Positions 8,801 to 14,932 of a DNA stretch of 14,932 nt are shown one piece after another. The number at the start of each line of letters is the position of its first letter. The stretch's first letter is position 1. Source of the DNA: Lentihominibacter faecis (lineage in GTDB: Bacteria > Bacillota > Clostridia > Peptostreptococcales > Anaerovoracaceae); contig NZ_JACRWC010000059.1 of the NCBI RefSeq assembly GCF_014306095.1, positions 1-14,932 of the forward strand, read 5' to 3'. Under the pieces are notes generated by a model that saw nothing but the letters and a program-made list of their open reading frames with translations, had not been told where the DNA came from and did not search any database. The translations under genes and the position numbers were made by a program.

Positions 8801-11800
8801 TCACATCGGCTATTGTGATATCGCTCATATCCAGATCTTCATGATCCCTGATCGTCTTTACCGTGCTGATGTCCTTGCCGGTCTCGTCTTTATACTGTAC
8901 TGTGACCTTATGCTCAGCCTTCGGAGCCTCGATCGTATCCACTTTGATCAGACCGGTCGTTCCCTCTACTGCCAGCGCAACGATATAGTTCCCGGTCTCT
9001 GCTGTCGGCTTTTCTCTTGGGATCAGACTAAACTCATATGAGTTCCCTTCTCCGATCGTTGTCTGCCCTAAATACTGAAGCTGATATTTGTTTGGATCTG
9101 TATTATTTGTCTGGTAAACCAGTATGCTTGCTTTTTTACCGCTCAGATCTTCTGCTGAATTTATTTTACTTCCCGGCCTTGACTGATACAATCCATCCAT
9201 ATCCAGTTTTACTGTTTCAGTTGTATTTTTGATCAGTTCCCGATAGGAATACACCTTACGGGTTTCAACGCGACGTTCAGTATTCTTTTCACTTACTTTT
9301 GCCGGTTCTATATCTGACCACTCACTAAATGCACCGACTTTCGTAAATTTATTCCGCGTTTTAGTGGTCACTGCACTATAGATTTTTCTCTGGAAAGTGC
9401 TGGATTTCCAAAGATATATATGTGCTGCTTTATCCCATGCCAGTGTTGTGGAATTTGTTTTAAAGGATGTGATCCTTTTCCCATTCCAATACATCACTCG
9501 GATCTTTCCATTTGCACTGGATGTAAGTTTTGTCTTGAAAAAGTAAGAATCATTTGTACTGCTATGATTTGCTTTGATTCCTGGCTCTCCATATACCACC
9601 AGTATATTCTTTGTTTTCCCCTTACAAAATCGACACTCCTGCGAATTATTCTTCCATGCTGTTTTTTTACAATCACAATAATAAGCATACCATCTTTCTG
9701 CGTTGTAATCTTTATATGACCTTACGATCTTATAATCGTCCGTCACCTCAGTTCCTGTAGCTGGAACAGAAGACGACCAGTTTCCCTCTGTTATACTTAC
9801 AGGTTCTGTCCCCTTATACGTATAACCGCTCATGCTGTCCTTTCCGCTGTAGGCAATCTTCGTATCCTGATAACGATACTGTGTTTTTTCACAAATCTGG
9901 CGAGCTTCATTTGTTTCTGAAGGTTTCTCAGGAAGCCATGGTTCTTTTACGGGTCCCCAGGTATGGCTGATCGGAATCTTATAAAAGTCCGCATTTGAAT
10001 ATGTGCTTCCCGTACTCATATCCTCTTTGCACTGCAGCGCCACAACCTCAACCGTACTGATTTGCTCTACCTTGACGTTCTGACCCGGATTCAGTTTCAA
10101 CGTCACATTTTTCTCTACTTCACTATCCGAACCAGCATCCAGATATACGATTTTTCTATCTGTATAAACAGTCTGCTCTACTCCTGTTTCACTGTCTTTT
10201 GCCTTCAGTGCAGCTACCAGATACATCTTCAAATCTGCCTTTTCTTCTGTTGTCAGCTTTACAGCTGCATTGATATATTTCCCATTATCGCTTTGACCAG
10301 CAGATTCGATCTTTAAGATGACAGGTAGATCCTTGTTTCCCCATTTAGCTACCGCCTGCACTTCCATATCGGAATCTACTTTCGTATAATCCGCCATGCT
10401 GTCTCCGCTTGCTGTATGTGTCACCGACCAGCCAGCGAAAACATATCCTTCTTTCAGGCTGCTGTTTACTTTTTCCATCAGAGCTTCTGTATCAATGCTT
10501 TCTCCGTAATCAACAGACTGTGTTTTGATCAGATTCCCAACAGTATCGTAGATTTTCACCTCATAAGTTTTCTTTTCATATGTTGCAATATATGTCTTAT
10601 CTTCTTTGACTGTATTTTTATGGTATGCACTTTTAGAAATCTCGCCTGTTGCACTATCCTCCCATCCGGCAAAGTTATATCCTTTCTTCGATGGAGATGT
10701 CACCTCGTTCAAAACACTCCCATATTCGGCATTTACCTGCGTCAGTATCTCCGAGTTTTCTTCTGATCCGTTTTTAAAAGTCACAGTCAATGGAGCCACT
10801 GCTTCCACCGATACTAATTCACTCGGCTCACTGTCCCCCAGCTCATTGGATGCCGTTACCTGGATGTAATATTCACCAGCATCCTTGATGGTAAAGCTTT
10901 CTGTGCATTCCTTCGTTTCCTTTTCTTCTACTAGGGAATTATCCGAGCTGCGGTACAGTCTTGCTGTGTAACTGCTGGCACGCTTGTCTTTCTTCCATAC
11001 TGCTGTTGCCGTCTTTCCTGCGGCAATCTTTCCATCAGCATTGGAAAGAGTCACCACCGGGGCTGCCGGCTCTGCAAATTCTGCGGTGAATGACTGCACA
11101 TCGCTTCTGATATATCCGCTTTGATATGCATATGCACTGATTGTATCTCCATCACTGATAGTAAGTGCTTTTCCTGTATACACTTTATAGGATCCCTCAT
11201 TTATTTTATATTTAATGGACGATCCGCTCTTCGCCGCCTTAATCGTTGCCTGACCATTTTTCCCCGTCTGTTCCACATCAATGGTCGGTGGCATCACCTG
11301 GCTCACAGTAACTTTTGTCTTCGTATTATAGCTGCGCTTTTTATCTTTTGTTGTAACAAATGCTTTGTATTCGTAAGTTCCCGCCTTACTAATCGTAATC
11401 GGAACATTCTTATTCGATGTGTTCGAAGCAGATTTTCCATTTACAGAATAGTGTAGGATTCCATCAGTCACATTATGCTTTATTGTTACAATCTTACCCT
11501 CATTTGTATTCTTGACATCAATCGTCGGTTTTTTAACATCCTTATCATATACAAGGAATTTGCCTGTAGCAGTCACAGCTTTCCCCGAAATATCAGTTGC
11601 AGTAAATTTATAATTATATGTACCTGATGACAACTTCGCGAAATTAATTCCAGTATTTTTCTTTAAATTAAGGTTCTTACTTAAATACAAAGATTTAAAT
11701 GTCTGAGTATATTTCTTGGTTCCGATCTGAACAGTAATATTCCGAATCGGATAATTAGAACTTACAGTCGTATCCATCCCCGGATTGCTGCCATGAACAA

Positions 11801-12809
11801 CCGTATAATTATCTTTAACATCCCCGAATTTAATCGTAGAATCATTTCCAGGTGTATATTTCTGTATTGCACTAGCCGGAACATACCCGATATATTTTGA
11901 CGATCCACCATATTTGATTTTGTACCAACTGTTATTTCTCAATGTACCAATTACATTGATATGCTTACCTGCAGGCAGTTTAGCGCTACTCTTATTCTGT
12001 GCATTTGTCGATGGATACTTTTTCAGATAAGTTTCTGCCTTTATTTTATAAAAATATTTATTGGCATATGATGTAGCTTTGGATACATCTGGTTTGTCAT
12101 AGTTGATATACTCCATCCCACATTTTGAACACTTTCCTGTTTTCGTGTCCGTAATTTTATGGACACAATCATCCGCATATTTAGGCGTTACATATGCCAC
12201 CTTATACGAATCTGCTGTATCCCCTCTGTTGGCATAATAATATACAATACTATTGCTTGTATTTCCTTCTATCGTACTAACCCTTAGACTTCCATTAACA
12301 TATTTTGATCCGGTTACAATACCTACATGTGATGGCCATACTGAGCTATCGCCATCATGAAAAAAAATAATGTCACCCTTCTTAGGTTTATAATGTTTAT
12401 CATAACTTCTTCTATCTGAACTATAAATATGCTTGCTACGGTTATAAAAATCTTTATCCACAAAAGTGATTTTACCACCTTTATTATTTACAGTATATTT
12501 TGATATGTCACCTGTTGTAACTGCTTGATTTATATTACTGCATCCCGTATAATTCGCACAATTAGATACAAACCAAGCACACCAAGCAGAATCATAATCG
12601 TCTTCATAAATTTTCCCATTATGATTCTTTTTCATCTTCTGTATAGTTTGGGGCAAATTAAGTCCCTGATATCTCATGGCTTCTTCGATTAATGCATCTG
12701 CTGTACCTTTTTGAGCTGTTGCACTAGCTTCTACTGTAATGCAAGGGACTGCTATCACTACAAAACACAATATAATTATAACCGACATAACTGTTTGTAT
12801 ATTCTTCAT
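5811..12809 (-). CDS. Giant secreted CHAP-domain surface protein with cohesin-like domain and CWB2 anchor
   Basis: About 2,332 aa from the ATG at 12809, chosen because MKNIQTV plus a hydrophobic core ending VEASA forms a normal signal peptide. A TTG at 12845 would add 12 partly acidic residues. Shine-Dalgarno support is weak for both. Modules, with rough residues: CHAP amidase/endopeptidase 38-215, with candidate Cys77 (AWCAWF), His161 (SHVGIV) and Glu181/Asn183 (IEGN); C/H-rich knuckle 215-231; bacterial SH3 255-320; Ig/Fn3-like domains about 430-670; InlB B-repeats 673-826; unassigned Cys- and Trp-rich region 966-1191; more InlB repeats 1298-1498; chitobiase-C-like domain 1506-1596; cohesin-like domain 1610-1750; two YTGK Ig-like domains 1755-1893; coiled coil 1900-2028; three CWB2 repeats 2034-2332. 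CHAP domains cleave peptidoglycan amide bonds; CWB2 holds proteins to wall polymers. A wall-anchored hydrolase or adhesin is likely. It follows the preceding gene after 46 bases with no terminator, so they are probably co-transcribed. Base composition varies strongly along its length. Confidence 0.92.
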   Translation of the reverse strand: MKNIQTVMSVIIILCFVVIAVPCITVEASATAQKGTADALIEEAMRYQGLNLPQTIQKMKKNHNGKIYEDDYDSAWCAWFVSNCANYTGCSNINQAVTTGDISKYTVNNKGGKITFVDKDFYNRSKHIYSSDRRSYDKHYKPKKGDIIFFHDGDSSVWPSHVGIVTGSKYVNGSLRVSTIEGNTSNSIVYYYANRGDTADSYKVAYVTPKYADDCVHKITDTKTGKCSKCGMEYINYDKPDVSKATSYANKYFYKIKAETYLKKYPSTNAQNKSSAKLPAGKHINVIGTLRNNSWYKIKYGGSSKYIGYVPASAIQKYTPGNDSTIKFGDVKDNYTVVHGSNPGMDTTVSSNYPIRNITVQIGTKKYTQTFKSLYLSKNLNLKKNTGINFAKLSSGTYNYKFTATDISGKAVTATGKFLVYDKDVKKPTIDVKNTNEGKIVTIKHNVTDGILHYSVNGKSASNTSNKNVPITISKAGTYEYKAFVTTKDKKRSYNTKTKVTVSQVMPPTIDVEQTGKNGQATIKAAKSGSSIKYKINEGSYKVYTGKALTISDGDTISAYAYQSGYIRSDVQSFTAEFAEPAAPVVTLSNADGKIAAGKTATAVWKKDKRASSYTARLYRSSDNSLVEEKETKECTESFTIKDAGEYYIQVTASNELGDSEPSELVSVEAVAPLTVTFKNGSEENSEILTQVNAEYGSVLNEVTSPSKKGYNFAGWEDSATGEISKSAYHKNTVKEDKTYIATYEKKTYEVKIYDTVGNLIKTQSVDYGESIDTEALMEKVNSSLKEGYVFAGWSVTHTASGDSMADYTKVDSDMEVQAVAKWGNKDLPVILKIESAGQSDNGKYINAAVKLTTEEKADLKMYLVAALKAKDSETGVEQTVYTDRKIVYLDAGSDSEVEKNVTLKLNPGQNVKVEQISTVEVVALQCKEDMSTGSTYSNADFYKIPISHTWGPVKEPWLPEKPSETNEARQICEKTQYRYQDTKIAYSGKDSMSGYTYKGTEPVSITEGNWSSSVPATGTEVTDDYKIVRSYKDYNAERWYAYYCDCKKTAWKNNSQECRFCKGKTKNILVVYGEPGIKANHSSTNDSYFFKTKLTSSANGKIRVMYWNGKRITSFKTNSTTLAWDKAAHIYLWKSSTFQRKIYSAVTTKTRNKFTKVGAFSEWSDIEPAKVSEKNTERRVETRKVYSYRELIKNTTETVKLDMDGLYQSRPGSKINSAEDLSGKKASILVYQTNNTDPNKYQLQYLGQTTIGEGNSYEFSLIPREKPTAETGNYIVALAVEGTTGLIKVDTIEAPKAEHKVTVQYKDETGKDISTVKTIRDHEDLDMSDITIADVKGYYFGGWTGRTTDIREDGVVTAQYVPILNSVVFVDWINQNLDIISAKTGTTIELPGAIKDTEGYTFTGWKLEDGTVLDPEKDTKVKVSGNMVITAQFKPIEYTVTFHGVDGKVIDTQKVKYGEAAEPPAYEAPEGSGTFAGWSTSDDWWSVERDVDVYPIMTFEEAAQKPEARTYVDESTDEVKLELSTEETGAKIYYTTDGTVPEADSITEYKTTDEGDYQGSLKSYSEPVSFAEDTQVIAVASVDGKNESAPLIVYYDPKSENIDEVDKDDGWKEVGSYDIKAKSGNDVTVEANLSENPGLTGCDFLVDYNSEIFYADRDVYDDPVCTKGPAFENGTTFVSGNESGIRITGVSTVENTAAGNLFKLTLHVEDNAEEGIYPISVYYMPENTLDKDFYETELPGLSARVTSQASIDLNTLDVKLARTSYTYEGKAIEPAVNIEGLKENEDYTVSYENNVNAGTGKAVIRGTGGYEGTVEKDFTITPASISDADVKAIDAQEYTGKAVEPEVTLTFGGKTLEKDKDYTVSYSNNTEAGTAKAAVSGKGNFRGSRDVGFTIEKSAKTQIEELQKALDEANAQISSLKNEKAALEKDVTEAKKKQNEAETAAENARKAKDAAEKELASANADKAEAQAKLDAANADLAKAEKELSDAKKEVADTEQKLADMTKAKEEAEKRAEEAEKKLEELQGGEKPDADFSRYAGTSRYETALKTADALKKSLKVDKFDYIIVADGNNYPDALAGSFLAKVKKAPLILVDRSVASEDMVGEYIEKNLSNKGTVYLLGGSDVVTVRFEKSLKGIDVERLAGTTRYETNLEILNEAKASGEDLLACTGEGFADSLSASAVGKPILLVDNRGLIAEQKAYLDKADVQDVYLIGGADVVSNKVGRELKAYDKDGKTERIAGDNRYKTSVEVAKAFFPKKCDSAVLAYGMKFPDGLAGGPLAISMGSPLLLVEDTAYADAKAYGSSVGISKLAVLGGTDVISDATAESILQ

Positions 12810-12855
12810 ACGCTTCTCGCTTTCTTCTGTACTCCAAATAGCCAAAATTTTATTC

Positions 12856-14805
12856 TTACCTTCCTATCATCCGATTCAGCATCGACGAGTCCACAAGTCT
12901 CGCACCTCCGAGGACATAGCCGCCACTGGTTCCCTGACTTGTAGCAAAATTTATTACCGGAGACATAGCACTGCTGGTATTACACCCCAGTAAAAGCGGA
13001 TTGCCGGTTGCCATTGCCAGCGGTCCGCCAGCCAGTCCATCCGGGAAATTTTCTCCATAAGCCACTACGACATTACTGCTTTTACCTGAGAAAAATTTCC
13101 TGGCGACTGCTACGGATGTCCCATACCGGGTACTGCCTTCGAGCCTGCTGACCGATGCACTGTAATTACAGTTTTTAATAGCATTCATTGTCGAATTTGA
13201 AATCACGTCGTCGCCTCCAACCAGATAAATATTTTTAATGCTCCCATTAGACAAATACTGTCGCTGTGCTGTGGTTAAATCGCGATCGACCAAAAGGATC
13301 GGCTTGCCCAGCGCCGAAGCTGCAAGGCTGTCTGCATATCCATTGCCTGTACAAACCATCATATCTCGATCAGATGAAGTTATTCCAGCCTCTCTTAAAA
13401 TTTTATCGTTCGTGTCATATCGATCGATCCCACCCAGGCGTTTTACCCTGCTACTGCCTTGGAATCCTGCAACTTTATTGTAAAAACGTTTTGAAACAAC
13501 GCCTTCATCTCCCAGGATATAGACAGTGCCGGATGAGCTGATATTAGCCTGAATATATGATGCGATCTGATCCTCCCTGGATCCGCCATTCGGCACCAAC
13601 AGTACCGGTGCATTCTTTTTCTTGGCCAGATAACTGCCTGCCAGTGCATCCGGATAATTCTCGCCACAGGCCACAACAACATTCTGGAACTTTCCTCCCG
13701 ATCCAATTTTTCTTTTTAATACATCGGCAATCTGCAATGCTGTCTCATACCGATCAGCTCCTGCGATTCTTGTAAACGCCGAATCATCGGTAACGGAGAA
13801 ATAATAGTCTCTCGTACTTTCGTATTTCTGTGAATATCCATTCTCATAATGGTCGTATATATATGATTCATCACCCTGGATTCGAACGTAATATGTACCG
13901 GCCGCCAGCCTTTTCGTCTGGCTTACAACGGCCCATCTCACACCATTGCTGTCTATCGTCGGTGAATTACTATCCCATAAATAACCAAAATCCGATATAA
14001 TAACGTTTCCATTAGCATCAAGAAGTTCTATGCTGTTATTTCTTGCTCGTTTATTTTCATCTCCGGCTCCTGATTCTTCGATCCAGTCATAATGGGTTTT
14101 TAACGTAATCGTCGTATCTCTGGTGGACGGTATCGATACTTTATAATAGTCATAATCCTTATAATTGCTGTTTCCCTGATAGGTCTTATTCCTCGAAATC
14201 ACATCAGCAGTGTTTCTAGTGTTGTTAAACTCACTCTCTACGCTTGACAAACCACTTTCATTGACATATTTGATGTTAAAACTGATTGGTACATTATGAT
14301 TTTTCATTTTATAGCTTTCAGCTTCCAACGCATAAGTTCCTGCGGGCAAACGTGTTTTACCCAAGGTGATACGCATATATTCTAATCCGTTGTTATCCCC
14401 TATCATTTTTTCTTCAACACGTGCCGTGCCCGCCATATAGCGAGTATTATGATTCGATGCATTGACAATCCGGAATTCAAAAGAAGGTTCCCACCCATAG
14501 GCGTATGCATAGTCTTTCAAAATCCATATCGAAGGCTGTACAGATCCACCAGACCCAATAGTAAATGTGAAATATGTTTTTGTATTCCCATACATAGTCT
14601 GTTTGTAATAGCTTTTATTTACGCTCACTTTTGTATTGCTCGCTTTTACAAGCGAACTATCAGCCATTTCCTGCTTCACTTGCTGATTGCTTGCCTGTTC
14701 CGTATCTGAAGTTTCCTGCCCATACACAGCAACCGAAGTCAAAATCATTGACAATATCAGCATGACTGAAAGACAGTACCCCAGCTTTCTTTTTTGATGA
14801 ATCAT
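12856..14805 (-). CDS. Secreted PPC-like/CWB2 cell-wall protein
   Basis: A 649-aa exported protein. The ATG at 14805 has AGGAGG five bases upstream and begins MIHQKRK followed by a hydrophobic core ending VAVYGQ, a clear signal peptide. In-frame codons further upstream, to 14886, cross the promoter and are rejected. Residues about 45-205 form an unassigned beta-rich region with many Tyr/Trp. Residues about 205-335 resemble a bacterial pre-peptidase C-terminal (PPC) domain: ESEFNNTRNTADV, then YKDYDYYKVSIP, then LAAGTYYVRI. Residues about 344-649 are three CWB2 repeats (RIAGADRY, RLGGIDRY, RLEGSTRY; PVLL, PILL, PLLL). This anchor is clearly more divergent than the three downstream CWB2 anchors, which resemble one another. 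No protease or other catalytic domain is visible. It is the first gene of a probable operon with the CHAP protein 46 bases downstream, so the two may be made together at the surface. A structural wall-protein or adhesin role is possible but not shown. Confidence 0.93.
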   Translation of the reverse strand: MIHQKRKLGYCLSVMLILSMILTSVAVYGQETSDTEQASNQQVKQEMADSSLVKASNTKVSVNKSYYKQTMYGNTKTYFTFTIGSGGSVQPSIWILKDYAYAYGWEPSFEFRIVNASNHNTRYMAGTARVEEKMIGDNNGLEYMRITLGKTRLPAGTYALEAESYKMKNHNVPISFNIKYVNESGLSSVESEFNNTRNTADVISRNKTYQGNSNYKDYDYYKVSIPSTRDTTITLKTHYDWIEESGAGDENKRARNNSIELLDANGNVIISDFGYLWDSNSPTIDSNGVRWAVVSQTKRLAAGTYYVRIQGDESYIYDHYENGYSQKYESTRDYYFSVTDDSAFTRIAGADRYETALQIADVLKRKIGSGGKFQNVVVACGENYPDALAGSYLAKKKNAPVLLVPNGGSREDQIASYIQANISSSGTVYILGDEGVVSKRFYNKVAGFQGSSRVKRLGGIDRYDTNDKILREAGITSSDRDMMVCTGNGYADSLAASALGKPILLVDRDLTTAQRQYLSNGSIKNIYLVGGDDVISNSTMNAIKNCNYSASVSRLEGSTRYGTSVAVARKFFSGKSSNVVVAYGENFPDGLAGGPLAMATGNPLLLGCNTSSAMSPVINFATSQGTSGGYVLGGARLVDSSMLNRMIGR

Positions 14806-14810
14806 AACTT

Positions 14811-14816
14811 CCTCCT
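14811..14816 (-). promoter_or_regulatory. Consensus ribosome binding site deciding the 14805 start
   Basis: On the minus strand a perfect AGGAGG occupies 14816-14811, five bases before the ATG at 14805. It decides the start of the PPC/CWB2 gene and puts the signal peptide at the true N-terminus. Confidence 0.9.
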
Positions 14817-14859
14817 CTTTTCCTGTATCGGTTCCCGCAGTTTCTCTTAGAATTGAATA

Positions 14860-14888
14860 ATTATAACACATCCCCCTCTGTAACATTA
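14860..14888 (-). promoter_or_regulatory. Extended -10 promoter of the PPC-CHAP operon
   Basis: On the minus strand TGTTATAAT (14868-14860) is a perfect extended -10 element. At 17 bases the -35 position reads TAATGT (14888-14883), a poor match, so the promoter relies on the extended -10 or on an activator. A short inverted repeat, TAACA-TTAT-TGTTA, overlaps the -35 position at 14881-14894 and could be an operator, though such AT-rich repeats are common by chance. The predicted start is near 14853, giving a leader of about 48 bases. Confidence 0.75.
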
Positions 14889-14932
14889 TTGTTATGTAAT
14901 ATTACGCCATCTAAATGTAACAAAAATCAAAA

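Noticed and set aside
8478..9041. A 187-codon open frame on the plus strand opposite the InlB repeats.
   Set aside because: It lies entirely antisense to the continuous CHAP-protein frame, its composition (Cys/His/Arg-rich with no recognisable domain) is that of an antisense translation, and no promoter or ribosome binding site is evident.
12810..12845. A TTG start at 12845 extending the CHAP protein by 12 residues and reducing the gap to the upstream gene to 10 bases.
   Set aside because: The extension (MAIWSTEESEKR) is partly acidic and would spoil the signal-peptide n-region, and the GGAAGG upstream is too far from the TTG. The ATG at 12809 gives a normal signal peptide, although its own ribosome binding site is weak.
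2053..14805. A search for sortase (LPXTG) or SLH anchors in the surface proteins.
   Set aside because: All four C-termini end directly in the third CWB2 repeat, with no LPXTG, hydrophobic tail or SLH motif, so non-covalent CWB2 anchoring is the only mode supported.
14881..14894. Inverted repeat TAACA-TTAT-TGTTA at the -35 region as a definite operator.
   Set aside because: It has only five base pairs and lies in very AT-rich DNA, where such repeats arise by chance. It is mentioned with the promoter but not called as a separate site.

Overview
The window looks like a contig end from a Gram-positive anaerobe of the class Clostridia (Lachnospiraceae, Eubacteriaceae or Anaerovoracaceae type). 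The pointers are four neighbouring genes ending in triple CWB2 cell-wall-binding repeats, consensus sigma-A promoters, strong AGGAGG-type ribosome binding sites, InlB B-repeats and YTGK-type Ig-like domains. No species can be named from the sequence alone. Bases 1-23 are not biological: they are the tail of an Illumina Nextera read-2 adapter.

Every real gene is on the minus strand, so transcription runs from high to low coordinates. In that order: (a) a promoter near 14860-14888 drives a two-gene operon, a 649-aa secreted protein with a PPC-like beta-sandwich and CWB2 (12856-14805), then a giant secreted CHAP-domain protein of about 2,330 aa (5811-12809) that ends at a hairpin terminator (5752-5784). 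(b) Immediately after it lies a CWB2 protein gene without a 5' end (4419-5792): it has no signal peptide, promoter or ribosome binding site, and its apparent start codon is beside the preceding terminator. (c) An independent unit follows, with its own promoter, strong ribosome binding site and terminator, encoding a secreted beta-helix/CWB2 protein (2053-4305). (d) Another sigma-A promoter drives a membrane-bound nucleotide-sugar 4,6-dehydratase of the CapD/WbpM/PglF type (24-1850), cut by the contig end.

The layout suggests a cell-surface locus. Three exported proteins, and one apparently broken relative, share a C-terminal non-covalent wall anchor, while the sugar-nucleotide enzyme may belong to a glycan locus continuing beyond the contig end. 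In Clostridioides difficile, CWB2 repeats bind the anionic polymer PSII, and S-layer and cell-wall-protein genes lie near polymer genes. A similar pairing here is an inference.

The most interesting object is the CHAP protein. It combines a peptidoglycan-hydrolase-like head, an SH3 domain, two Cys clusters, InlB repeats, a cohesin-like domain, a long coiled coil and a CWB2 anchor. I found no RNA genes, CRISPR arrays, insertion sequences or sortase signals. No gene-free stretch exceeds 300 bases; the longest, 1851-2052, holds a terminator and a promoter.
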